Source: CAZOOK01 sp964581385
GTDB taxonomy: Bacteria > Pseudomonadota > Gammaproteobacteria > Nevskiales > Nevskiaceae
Length of the DNA: 38,735 bases
Direction: 5' to 3'
Assembly: GCA_964581385.1 (NCBI GenBank)
Contig: CAZOOK010000046.1
Location: forward strand, 1 to 38,735
Position numbers and translations under genes: made by a program. Below are positions 16,674 through 23,536 of the stretch, piece after piece (the stretch's first letter is position 1; each line of letters opens with the position of its first letter). The notes below the pieces were generated by a model. It was not told the origin of the DNA. It saw only the letters and a program-made list of their open reading frames with translations, and made no database searches.

Positions 16674-16997
16674 TCACGCACTCGCCTCATCCTCTCTCAC
16701 ATCCAACGGGCGCTGCACAAAGACGCCGAACATGCGCCCGTCTTCAAAAGACGCAGTTGTGTAATTCTCGCCACGCCGTTGCAGTTCGTCGTGCAGTTGA
16801 GCCATGTACAACATGCGGTCCAACTTGCTGTCGATGTCGACCCGGATGTAAAACAGTCGATTGTTCCTCTTTTTCATGTCGGCAATGACGCGCCGCACGA
16901 GATTCTTGGCCGACTCGTTCTTTTTACGCTTCACGCGCGTCTTGTGCGACGACACGACTCCTCGACGTTCCTCAAGTTTGAACACCAACGGCGCCAT
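16674..16997 (-). CDS. Small basic family protein B
   Basis: 107 residues from the ATG at 16997 (M-A-P-L-V-F-K-L). The core reads R-V-K-R-K-K-N-E-S-A-K-N-L-V-R-R, then D-M-K-K-R-N-N-R-L-F-Y-I-R-V, the family's most conserved segment, and ends E-D-G-R-M-F-G-V-F. It is closest by eye to protein D (D-M-K-K-K-N-N-R-L-F). The basic N-terminal half might contact nucleic acid; that is inference only. The box lies 18 bases before the ATG. The GTG/ATG positions upstream were rejected because they lie inside or before the box. Confidence 0.78.
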   Translation of the reverse strand: MAPLVFKLEERRGVVSSHKTRVKRKKNESAKNLVRRVIADMKKRNNRLFYIRVDIDSKLDRMLYMAQLHDELQRRGENYTTASFEDGRMFGVFVQRPLDVREDEASA

Positions 16998-17014
16998 CAA
17001 CGGACCGGCGCGGT

Positions 17015-17025
17015 GTTGCGTTGTG
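17015..17025 (-). promoter_or_regulatory. CACAACGCAAC box for the gene starting at 16997
   Basis: CACAACGCAACACC on the minus strand, 18 bases before the ATG, in the 33-base gap between two minus-strand genes. Confidence 0.55.
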
Positions 17026-17030
17026 ATCAC

Positions 17031-17459
17031 TCACCGCTCCTGAACGACGGGCTCGCTCCACACAAACACGGCCGGGAGGTCAACGACGACACCGTGGCGC
17101 TCCACGTCGTACGTGATTCTGTCGCGCCACGACGAAAGATCCGTGCGCGACAGTCCGTACTTGTCGACGGCCTCCTCGAGGCTGATTGACGCGCTCGTCG
17201 TCTCGCCGACGTGCGCCCCGGCGTACAGCTGAACGCAGCCGATGTACGCGCGCACTCGGCAGATGGACGCGCGTGGCAGTTCGTACCCGTGCGCGACGGG
17301 GTCCATGCCCGCGCCCTTCGCTTGCAGCGCCGTCATCTCGCGCGCGTTTCGCGGCGCGGGCGAGCGCGGCGCGACAGGGGCCGCCATTTCGAGGTACACG
17401 CTCACGACGTAGTCCGCCGCGAGACGCGTCGCGAGAGCCGGAAAGTGAAGCACCAACAT
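17031..17459 (-). CDS. Unknown protein
   Basis: 142 residues from the ATG at 17459 (M-L-V-L-H-F-P-A-L-A). Mixed alpha/beta character with strands such as A-A-D-Y-V-V-S-V-Y-L-E and S-I-C-R-V-R-A-Y-I-G-C-V-Q-L-Y-A-G. No catalytic motif recognised. The frame extends further upstream, but a box (CACAACGCAA) lies 10 bases before 17459, which decides the start. It is back to back with the gene at 17561. Confidence 0.7.
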   Translation of the reverse strand: MLVLHFPALATRLAADYVVSVYLEMAAPVAPRSPAPRNAREMTALQAKGAGMDPVAHGYELPRASICRVRAYIGCVQLYAGAHVGETTSASISLEEAVDKYGLSRTDLSSWRDRITYDVERHGVVVDLPAVFVWSEPVVQER

Positions 17460-17469
17460 CTGGTTTGCC

Positions 17470-17479
17470 TTGCGTTGTG
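17470..17479 (-). promoter_or_regulatory. CACAACGCAA box for the gene starting at 17459
   Basis: CCACAACGCAAGGC on the minus strand, 10 bases before the ATG; the shortest spacing seen. Confidence 0.5.
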
Positions 17480-17517
17480 GTTTCAACTCGACGCGACCGC
17501 GTCGTGTAAAACCGCGG

Positions 17518-17526
17518 CACAACGCA
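17518..17526 (+). promoter_or_regulatory. CACAACGCA box for the gene at 17561
   Basis: CACAACGCATTGCAACTCG, about 34 bases before the ATG. Together with the opposite box at 17470-17479 it makes a divergent promoter pair. Confidence 0.5.
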
Positions 17527-17560
17527 TTGCAACTCGAGACCTCGATCTCAAGAAACCGAG

Positions 17561-18235
17561 ATGGACGTCGCCACATTCGCCGCCCGCACCCCCGCATCAG
17601 CCGTCCCGGTCCGAGGCCATGTGGAGGCTGAGGTCCCGGTCCGAGATGAGGACCACATCTTGCACCTCAAGAAGCTCGAGCTCGGCCAGCAGGTGCGCAA
17701 CGGCAAGGCCAAGCTCACTGTCTTCGTGAGCAAGGAGCGTGTCTCGGACCACCTCGAACTCACCATCGAGGTCGTAGCAGACGAGGCCGTGCGACCCACC
17801 GCACCGTGGGGTCTTTTCAGGAATTGGAGCTCGAGCTTTGAGCTCCATCTTACTCGCGCCGAGCATGCATGGTCGCTGCGCCCATTCAAGCGCGCGTGCG
17901 AACGTGTCGTCGGCGAACTGCTCGTCCTCGGGCGCGACGCTGTCAAGGTCGAGTGCAAGTACCCTCCGTACGACGGCATCTACAGCCTGGCGCCCGCGTA
18001 CGTCACGCCCGTCGTGGTGTGCGAAAAAGGTGCGGTGCGCGAGTCGTTCCTCACGTTCGGGCAACACAAGAGCAACACGATCGCGCGTCTCTCGCCCGAT
18101 CGAACGAACATGTACGCGGGCATCGACCTGACGCCCGACATCTCCGCGTTTGACGCCATGGGATGTGTGGTGCGCGTGTCGCGCAAGCGTGAGCTCGCGC
18201 GTGAAGAGGAGAGCGAGGAGGAGAGCGAGGAGTGA
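17561..18235 (+). CDS. Unknown protein with acidic tail
   Basis: 224 residues. A short Pro/Val stretch, then a mixed domain with strands such as K-L-T-V-F-V-S-K-E-R and H-L-E-L-T-I-E-V-V-A. A central W-S-S-S-F-E-L-H-L-T and D-G-I-Y-S-L-A-P-A-Y-V-T-P-V-V-V follow, and it ends E-E-E-S-E-E-E-S-E-E. The fold looks beta-rich; I recognise no family. Its TGA overlaps an ATG of the next reading frame (TGATG at 18233-18237). Confidence 0.75.
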   Translation: MDVATFAARTPASAVPVRGHVEAEVPVRDEDHILHLKKLELGQQVRNGKAKLTVFVSKERVSDHLELTIEVVADEAVRPTAPWGLFRNWSSSFELHLTRAEHAWSLRPFKRACERVVGELLVLGRDAVKVECKYPPYDGIYSLAPAYVTPVVVCEKGAVRESFLTFGQHKSNTIARLSPDRTNMYAGIDLTPDISAFDAMGCVVRVSRKRELAREEESEEESEE

Positions 18236-18270
18236 TGGAGCGGGTTGGCGATCACATCTTAAAGCGCGAA

Positions 18271-18801
18271 ATGTCGACGTCCGAGGTCGAGACTGAGACC
18301 GAGGTCGAGGTCGACGAACACGAGCGTGCGTTCGTCGCGTGGTTCAACACCGCCATCGCGTTGCCGAGCCGCGCCGAGCGCTACGCCGCCGTACTCAACT
18401 CGTACGGCGACGTGTCGCGTTGCTTCAACGGCGACGCGAGCTCGGTTCTGTGCGCGATGAGCCGGCGCTTCGAGCTTGTTTTTCCTCCTCACGCGAACGC
18501 GAACTCGTTGGCGCTCACCGGCTCGGTGCACGCGCTCAACTCGCTCGCGCGCATCGTGGCGTGGGCCGACTCCACAATGGGATGTTCTGTTCACCCACAC
18601 TTTGTGAGCGACCTCGTCTCGGCCAAGACAACGACGAGTTTGCGCGCCCTTCTCTTTGCGCTCACAAAGGTGGTCGAGAAGAACGCCGAGTCGCACGAAC
18701 AAGGCAAACCGTCGCTCTCGCGCGCGGTGGTCGTGGCCGTCAGGAGCTCGGCGATTGCGGCTCACGCGCTCGTCTCCATCCTCGACGAGGAGCTCGTTTG
18801 A
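18271..18801 (+). CDS. Helical protein, unnamed family member 2
   Basis: 176 residues from the ATG at 18271; an upstream ATG at 18235 overlaps the previous stop and would add 12 residues. The Glu/Val-rich start (E-T-E-T-E-V-E-V-D-E) leads into a helical domain. The segment F-V-S-D-L-V-S-A-K-T-T-T-S-L and, about 40 residues later, K-P-S-L-S-R-A align with the gene at 15363. It ends S-I-L-D-E-E-L-V, compared with L-I-D-K-L-M-D-A-E in that gene. The last 40 bases overlap the convergent gene ending at 18762. Confidence 0.72.
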   Translation: MSTSEVETETEVEVDEHERAFVAWFNTAIALPSRAERYAAVLNSYGDVSRCFNGDASSVLCAMSRRFELVFPPHANANSLALTGSVHALNSLARIVAWADSTMGCSVHPHFVSDLVSAKTTTSLRALLFALTKVVEKNAESHEQGKPSLSRAVVVAVRSSAIAAHALVSILDEELV

Positions 18802-19244
18802 TTCTCGTCGTTGAATCGTTCGTCCCACGTCTCGACGAGGTGGCCGCACACTGCGCGCGCCATGTCGACTCCTGCGTCGGTCGTGACCTTTGTGTACGGG
18901 CCGACGCAGCACGTCGTGTCGCGCACGACGTCGATCTGCGTGTCGACGGTCACCTCGCCGTTGAAAATACCCGCCGAGAACAAGAGCTCGTCGATGTGCG
19001 CGACGACGCGGCGCGCGGTTCGCTCGTCCTCGAACCCGAGCTTCGCGTGTTTGTGCGAACGAAAGTACGAAACAAACCCAGGCGCGACGAACGCGTGCAT
19101 GGTAACAGCGAGTCTAAATATTTGATCAAAGTCGGCTGGCGAGCGCGGGTAACACTTGATCGTGTAGTACGCCGTGCCGATGAACGCGGGTGCGAGCCAA
19201 TCGAACATCGTGTTTGCGAGACGTGCCACGGAGTACGTCGCCAT
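18762..19244 (-). CDS. Unknown protein with hydrophobic N-terminus
   Basis: 160 residues from the ATG at 19244 (M-A-T-Y-S-V-A-R-L-A). The first 35 residues are moderately hydrophobic (F-D-W-L-A-P-A-F-I-G-T-A-Y-Y-T-I), followed by a mixed domain with H-A-F-V-A-P-G-F-V-S-Y-F and a Cys-Cys pair. No family recognised. Five bases separate its ATG from the stop of protein C upstream. It converges with and overlaps the gene at 18271-18801. Confidence 0.68.
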   Translation of the reverse strand: MATYSVARLANTMFDWLAPAFIGTAYYTIKCYPRSPADFDQIFRLAVTMHAFVAPGFVSYFRSHKHAKLGFEDERTARRVVAHIDELLFSAGIFNGEVTVDTQIDVVRDTTCCVGPYTKVTTDAGVDMARAVCGHLVETWDERFNDENQTSSSSRMETSA

Positions 19245-19249
19245 CTCTG

Positions 19250-19555
19250 TTACGCTGTGAGAGCGTTCCATCCTCGGATCAACCCACACACGTACTTGCC
19301 TCGGATGGACGCCGCCGCCTGCACCTGCGAGCGGTTCGACAGCTCGCCGTACACGCTTCCGACGTACCCGGGCGTCTCTTCGTCCGTGCACGATTGGAAT
19401 TTGATGCAGAACAACATGGTGTTCTTCTTGTGCATGTCGCGACGCAGACGCTCGACGAGGTTCTCGGCCGACTCGCCTTTGCGCCTCCGCACACGCGACG
19501 TGTGCGTCGACTCTGGTCGCTGCGACGTGACGACTTGGGTGGTGATGACGTCCAT
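19250..19555 (-). CDS. Small basic family protein C
   Basis: 101 residues. Core T-S-R-V-R-R-R-K-G-E-S-A-E-N-L-V-E-R, then D-M-H-K-K-N-T-M-L-F-C-I-K-F, ending with G-K-Y-V-C-G-L-I. It keeps the family spacing but is the most diverged of the four in the middle. The leader is unusually AT-rich (AATAAATAA before the ATG), and a CACAACGCAAC box lies 13 bases beyond that ATG's upstream side. Confidence 0.78.
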   Translation of the reverse strand: MDVITTQVVTSQRPESTHTSRVRRRKGESAENLVERLRRDMHKKNTMLFCIKFQSCTDEETPGYVGSVYGELSNRSQVQAAASIRGKYVCGLIRGWNALTA

Positions 19556-19568
19556 TTATTTATTCGCT

Positions 19569-19579
19569 GTTGCGTTGTG
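19569..19579 (-). promoter_or_regulatory. CACAACGCAAC box for the gene starting at 19555
   Basis: GTCACAACGCAACAGCG on the minus strand, 14 bases before the ATG, in the 30-base gap behind protein D. Confidence 0.55.
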
Positions 19580-19585
19580 ACAATC

Positions 19586-19900
19586 TTACGAACTCAAAAG
19601 ATCTTCACAGAGTCGTAAGCCGCTGACGACGCCGGTGTTCAGGTTGCCCGTCACGGCGTGCAACTTCAGTTGCTTCTTGAGCTCGTCGCGCACGCCGACC
19701 ATGTAGGTTACACGTTCGGCAGCTGCTTGAATCGACACGTTCAAAACAAACAAACGGTTGTTTTTCTTCTTCATGTCGTTCACGACACGTTTGACGAGAC
19801 TCGCAGGCGACTCGGTCTTCTTGCGCTTCAGACGCGTGACGCGCGTCGATTCGGGACGGCCGTGCGGATCGCATATGATTCCGCTGGCGTACGACGTCAT
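19586..19900 (-). CDS. Small basic family protein D
   Basis: 104 residues from the ATG at 19900 (M-T-S-Y-A-S-G). Core R-V-T-R-L-K-R-K-K-T-E-S-P-A-S-L-V-K-R, then D-M-K-K-K-N-N-R-L-F-V-L-N-V, ending L-N-T-G-V-V-S-G-L. It is adjacent to protein C in the same direction; C and D are probably a local duplication. It starts two bases before the stop of the SLX1-like gene on the same strand. Confidence 0.78.
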   Translation of the reverse strand: MTSYASGIICDPHGRPESTRVTRLKRKKTESPASLVKRVVNDMKKKNNRLFVLNVSIQAAAERVTYMVGVRDELKKQLKLHAVTGNLNTGVVSGLRLCEDLLSS

Positions 19901-19902
19901 CG

Positions 19903-20403
19903 TCAAGTGGCGTTGCGTTGTGGCAATCGTCCGACGTGCACGACGACGTTGGCGGGCCGCGGGCCGGCGAGCGGCGAGTCCCACAGCGCAGCGACGCGCT
20001 CGTCGCACACGTCGACCGTAAACGGCGCGTTGCACCACGGCTCGCACGACGCGAGCATCCGGCCGAGTTCGAACATTTTTCGGCGCACCGACCCGATTGG
20101 TCCGGCGCCGCGTTTCCCGAGCAAGTCGGCCACCGCCTCGCGCGTCTTTCGGCTTTTAGAGGGGTGCTGCCACGCCCACTCGAACACGAGCGCGTCTTGT
20201 TTGGTCGCGAACCCCGAGACCACCGCCACGAGCGTCCATTTTAAGTGGAGTCGCCCCGTGCGCACCGCCCCGCCGACGAGCTCGCGGTTGTGCTGGCGCA
20301 ACCGCCGCGCGGGGTTGACCGTGAACCCGACGTACGTGCGCCGACCGTGCGACGCGTCCGGGACACTCGGCGTCAACAAGTACACGCACGCGCGAGAGGC
20401 CAT
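19903..20403 (-). CDS. SLX1-like GIY-YIG structure-specific endonuclease
   Basis: 166 residues from the ATG at 20403; an in-frame ATG at 20433 would add ten. The GIY-YIG domain fills the first ~90 residues: V-Y-L-L at 7-10, Y-V-G-F-T at 24-28, A-R-R-L-R-Q-H-N at 32-39, G-G-A-V-R-T, then G-F-A-T-K and F-E-W-A-W-Q-H-P with the metal-binding Glu at 75. The order and wording match eukaryotic SLX1, which cuts branched DNA such as Holliday junctions and flaps with its partner SLX4. The C-terminal zinc domain of cellular SLX1 is not evident; only two or three cysteines remain (C-E-P-W-C). No SLX4 is visible here. It probably processes replication or recombination intermediates next to the resolvase. 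Confidence 0.85.
   Translation of the reverse strand: MASRACVYLLTPSVPDASHGRRTYVGFTVNPARRLRQHNRELVGGAVRTGRLHLKWTLVAVVSGFATKQDALVFEWAWQHPSKSRKTREAVADLLGKRGAGPIGSVRRKMFELGRMLASCEPWCNAPFTVDVCDERVAALWDSPLAGPRPANVVVHVGRLPQRNAT
19912..19922 (-). promoter_or_regulatory. CACAACGCAAC box for the gene starting at 19900
   Basis: GCCACAACGCAACGCC on the minus strand, 12 bases before the ATG. It lies inside the 3' end of the SLX1-like coding region. Confidence 0.55.
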
Positions 20404-20460
20404 CCCAATCGAGTTGGTGTGTGTGAGGAACATTGTCGTCAACAATGTCAGTCGAGGAAG

Positions 20461-20471
20461 CACAACGCAAC
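20461..20471 (+). promoter_or_regulatory. CACAACGCAAC box for the gene at 20490
   Basis: CACAACGCAACGCGACGCAAC, 18 bases before the ATG at 20490. It argues against the earlier in-frame ATG at 20445. Confidence 0.5.
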
Positions 20472-20489
20472 GCGACGCAACAAGGTCGG

Positions 20490-20966
20490 ATGTCGTCGTC
20501 GACTGCCGCCGCATCCGCCGCCAAGCCTCGTCCCGGTTCCGGTCGCGCCCCCAAGCGCGTCCCCAAGCGCGAGAGGGAAGAGGAGGAGGTTGGCAACGAC
20601 GACGACGACCAAAACGGCGAGGACCAAACCGGTGTTCGTTCGGTGGCGATTGTGTTGAGCAAGTCGCGCGCCGAGCACAACGAGTTTGTGGCCGCGGTGC
20701 GCGAGCACCTCCCGCTCCCGTACGGGCTGAACGTGGTCAAGCCGTCCGAGCTGAGCGGCGCGTCGGGCGCGATCCTCGTCGACCGGTTTTGCGACGAGTT
20801 TCTCATGCTCATGCGTCTGCGCGCTATGATTCCGAGCGGAACGACCGCCGTTCTCTACGTTCTCGGCGACTTGAACCTGCAGCCGCACGAGCGCAAGGTG
20901 TGGTCGCTCGTCGTGCAAAAACCGGCGGGCGACGCGATGCGCGCGTTTGTGGACTCGCTGCGCTGA
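20490..20966 (+). CDS. Small unknown protein between two nucleases
   Basis: 158 residues from the ATG at 20490; an ATG at 20445 would add 15. The N-terminal ~50 residues are disordered, first basic (A-P-K-R-V-P-K-R-E-R-E) then acidic (D-D-D-D-Q-N-G-E-D). The rest is compact: V-A-I-V-L-S-K-S-R-A-E-H-N-E-F, G-A-I-L-V-D-R-F-C-D-E-F-L, T-T-A-V-L-Y-V-L-G-D-L-N. The alternating strands resemble a Rossmann-like or BRCT-like domain; I cannot decide. Its place between SLX1-like and RuvC-like genes hints at recombination, which is inference only. Confidence 0.7.
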   Translation: MSSSTAAASAAKPRPGSGRAPKRVPKREREEEEVGNDDDDQNGEDQTGVRSVAIVLSKSRAEHNEFVAAVREHLPLPYGLNVVKPSELSGASGAILVDRFCDEFLMLMRLRAMIPSGTTAVLYVLGDLNLQPHERKVWSLVVQKPAGDAMRAFVDSLR

Positions 20967-21013
20967 CGAGTCGCGCTCGCGCGCGCGCGCGCACTCGACA
21001 AGACGCGCGATTC

Positions 21014-21835
21014 ATGAGCGGTGCGAGCGCGACCGACGTGGTGGACAGAGATGGAGATGTGCGCGCGCATAAAAAACGACGACTCGACGTTGACGAATCG
21101 AAGCGGTACGTGATTGGGATTGATGTTGGGACGCGAAACTTGGGCGTGTGCGTCGCGCGCGACGACGCGCTGCCTGTGTTCAAGTGCAAGCTCGTGCTCG
21201 TCGACATGCTCCTCGCGCGCAAGCCCGACGGCGAGTGGGGCAACGTCGTGATGGAGGAGCGCAACGTATACGACATGGTCGTGGGGTTCGTCGAGACGAT
21301 CGACCGGTACTTGCAGCGCGCGCGCGTCGTCGGAATCGAAAAACAGATGCGCACGCAGTTCAAGCTGTTTGGACAAATCTTGCACGTCGTCGTGAGCGAG
21401 CGGTACCCGTCGTGCACGGTGGTGACGATCGACGCCAAGTTCACGCGCCACCGCATGCAAAAGGCGTTTGGTTTGCAGCTCGTGTCGAAGAAGGTCCCAG
21501 GCGAGACCGAGGCGCAGCGCTACGCAAGAAACAAGAGGCTGAGCGTTCAATTTGTTGGCGGTGTCGTGCCGGCGAGCGCGATGGCCGCGTTCCACGCCGA
21601 GTTCACGAAGCGCAACCCAAAAAACGGGAAAATAGAGCACAGAGTCGACGCGCTCGAGGCGATGATCATCGCGTGGTGTCTCGTGTGGCACGGCGCTGCG
21701 GCGCTGCGCAACCAGACGCGCGCGCCCAAGTTTCGCAAGGACGCGGCGACGAACGACGTGGTGTTTCGCGAGGCCGACGCCATGTTTACGATGCGCGTGT
21801 TCCCGACCCTCCCACCTCCAAAGCGTCGGTTGTAA
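21014..21835 (+). CDS. RuvC-fold Holliday junction resolvase (poxvirus A22-like)
   Basis: 273 residues from the ATG at 21014. The first acidic residue lies in I-G-I-D-V-G-T-R-N-L-G-V (Asp 37), the second in V-G-I-E-K-Q-M-R (Glu 109) and the last in H-R-V-D-A-L-E-A-M (Asp 212). These form the metal site of RuvC-family resolvases. Homologs in NCLDVs resolve concatemers and recombination junctions during replication. A basic N-terminal K-K-R-R precedes the domain. The length exceeds bacterial RuvC and fits the viral versions. The long open frame further upstream is not supported. No box precedes it; the leader is a GCGCGC-rich run. Confidence 0.93.
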   Translation: MSGASATDVVDRDGDVRAHKKRRLDVDESKRYVIGIDVGTRNLGVCVARDDALPVFKCKLVLVDMLLARKPDGEWGNVVMEERNVYDMVVGFVETIDRYLQRARVVGIEKQMRTQFKLFGQILHVVVSERYPSCTVVTIDAKFTRHRMQKAFGLQLVSKKVPGETEAQRYARNKRLSVQFVGGVVPASAMAAFHAEFTKRNPKNGKIEHRVDALEAMIIAWCLVWHGAAALRNQTRAPKFRKDAATNDVVFREADAMFTMRVFPTLPPPKRRL

Positions 21836-21864
21836 TCATGTCGGACACATATCGCGTCTCGTTT

Positions 21865-23031
21865 CTACTCGGAATCGGAGTCCGATTCGAATTCCAAATC
21901 GGAATCGGAGCCCGTGCGCGTAACAGCGAGCATTTTGGTCGCGTTTGTGTTTGCGCTCGCGAGCGCGAGCGCACCTGCCCCAGAACGTGTGCGAACGCGT
22001 GCTTCAGCCTTAGCGTACTGCTCTTCGGCGCGTCGGAGTTTTTCGCGCGCAAGCTCGAGCGCGCGAAGTTCCATGTCCATGACGGGCGACGTATCCGCCG
22101 TTTCCCTCTCGCCTTCGACAACGGCGGGTCGATTCCTCTCATCCTCCTCGATCGTGTACCCGATTCCTTCTGTGCGCGCCCTGGCCCAGTTCAGCCTGGT
22201 CAGCGACTGTTGCGGCCAGCGCCCTTCGGCCGCGTATGGGATGCTGCGCATTTGCATCACGACATCGCCGTGGATGCGCGCCTCGACGGGCATCGCCATT
22301 CGGTCAAGTTGGCTCACGAAGGCCAACGAATAATGCATGCGCCACGCCAGCGCCGGTACGATGAGGTCTGGAACGTCATTGAAGTAGACCGCGACGTAGC
22401 CTATACCAACATCACCGTTTCGTATCCCGGACGAAGCGTTTTTCCAGCGCGCATCGTACCCCACCGTGACGCCTTTGAGGAAAATGCGTTCACGAACCGC
22501 CGCCCGTTCGATGGTCACCCTGGCGACGTCAGAATTCGCGCCGTCGTGCACGCGCAAAAAGTACCGCGGTTCAACCGTGAGTGTTATGCGCGCGAGCGCA
22601 GTAAACCACTCGTAGTACTCTCGTCGAACGGCGCGTGCGATGATGAAGTGCTCTGGCGAGAACGCCACCAAAATGTCGTCGCCGGCGGACACCGACGTTG
22701 TAACGTCCGATTTCTGCAAGTTCACCCGGTCGAGATCGAGAGCCGGGACGTCGGAGAACGCGTAGCTTCGCACCATGATTTGTCCCACGAGCTCGTGCAG
22801 GAATCGCGTCGCGAGACGAGTCTTTATCGGAGCGAGTGTGCGCATGATGGTGTGGACGGGACGCAAACCGACGGCCACCGGGATGTACGCGAGCCAGATG
22901 CCCAACGTCAGAGACGTCGCCACAAACGAAACGATCGGCGAACTCTTGCCGCGCATACGGTTCAGGTCAACCACGCCGTCGTGGCCATATTGCGACTCCG
23001 TCGCGGTGTACGGAACGAGATGTGCGCTCAT
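21865..23031 (-). CDS. Membrane-anchored protein with acidic tail, unknown
   Basis: 388 residues. One hydrophobic segment lies near 33-55 (I-V-S-F-V-A-T-S-L-T-L-G-I-W-L-A-Y-I-P-V-A-V). A large, mostly beta-rich domain follows (about 60-290). Then comes a charged helix (A-L-E-L-A-R-E-K-L-R-R-A-E-E-Q), an Ala/Asn region, and a Ser-Asp-Glu-rich end (S-D-S-D-L-E-F-E-S-D-S-D-S-E). No family recognised. The leader contains CAAAACAAAACAG, like the WD40 leaders and unlike the CACAAC-box genes. Ends 29 bases from the convergent resolvase gene. Confidence 0.78.
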   Translation of the reverse strand: MSAHLVPYTATESQYGHDGVVDLNRMRGKSSPIVSFVATSLTLGIWLAYIPVAVGLRPVHTIMRTLAPIKTRLATRFLHELVGQIMVRSYAFSDVPALDLDRVNLQKSDVTTSVSAGDDILVAFSPEHFIIARAVRREYYEWFTALARITLTVEPRYFLRVHDGANSDVARVTIERAAVRERIFLKGVTVGYDARWKNASSGIRNGDVGIGYVAVYFNDVPDLIVPALAWRMHYSLAFVSQLDRMAMPVEARIHGDVVMQMRSIPYAAEGRWPQQSLTRLNWARARTEGIGYTIEEDERNRPAVVEGERETADTSPVMDMELRALELAREKLRRAEEQYAKAEARVRTRSGAGALALASANTNATKMLAVTRTGSDSDLEFESDSDSE

Positions 23032-23092
23032 CTTTCGATCTTTTCTGTTTTGTTTTGCAAGCGAACATAGTCGCTCAACGAGCAGAGTGTGT

Positions 23093-23515
23093 TTATTCCG
23101 GGTAAATACCGACGCGGTTGTACGCGCGCGCCACGACGTCGTCGAGCCAGATGAACGCCGCGCGGAGTTGGGCGAACTCGTCGGGCAACTCCTTCATGAA
23201 CTTGATTTGGCTGCGAGCGTCCGAGCCGTCTTCGGCGCGTCGAAACGCAGCGCGCTTGGCGTCGCGCAACACGTCCGACACGTGCTTGGCCGCGCGCTTC
23301 AAATCATGCGCGATGACGTACTCGACCGACTCGCGTTTGTACGCGCCCGTTCGACACGCTTGATCTGCGCGCGCGTGGATTTGACGAACGACGTCGGCCG
23401 TGCTCTTGCGCGAGAGCCCGCCCGGTTCGAGAAGGCGCGAGTACAAATCGCAGTCGAGACGGTCGACGAATTGGTGAAACGTCGTGCTCTTGCTCGTGCT
23501 AGTCGAGCGCGACAT
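23093..23515 (-). CDS. Small unknown protein
   Basis: 140 residues from the ATG at 23515 (M-S-R-S-T-S-T-S-K-S-T-T). The Ser/Thr/Lys-rich start is followed by a helical body with D-L-K-R-A-A-K-H-V-S-D-V-L-R-D-A-K-R and E-L-P-D-E-F-A-Q-L-R-A-A-F-I-W-L-D. A GTG at 23530 would add five residues but has no support. The gene begins 21 bases after the stop of the 904-residue gene on the same strand. No family recognised. Confidence 0.7.
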   Translation of the reverse strand: MSRSTSTSKSTTFHQFVDRLDCDLYSRLLEPGGLSRKSTADVVRQIHARADQACRTGAYKRESVEYVIAHDLKRAAKHVSDVLRDAKRAAFRRAEDGSDARSQIKFMKELPDEFAQLRAAFIWLDDVVARAYNRVGIYPE

Positions 23516-23536
23516 CGAGAGTGATCGCACCGTTCT

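Noticed and set aside
20445..20489. An earlier ATG for the gene between the two nucleases
   Set aside because: The CACAACGCAAC box at 20461-20471 would lie inside the coding region; the ATG at 20490 keeps the usual spacing.
19658..21013. Long upstream extension of the resolvase frame
   Set aside because: It overlaps several better-supported genes and has no domain; the RuvC fold begins just after the ATG at 21014.
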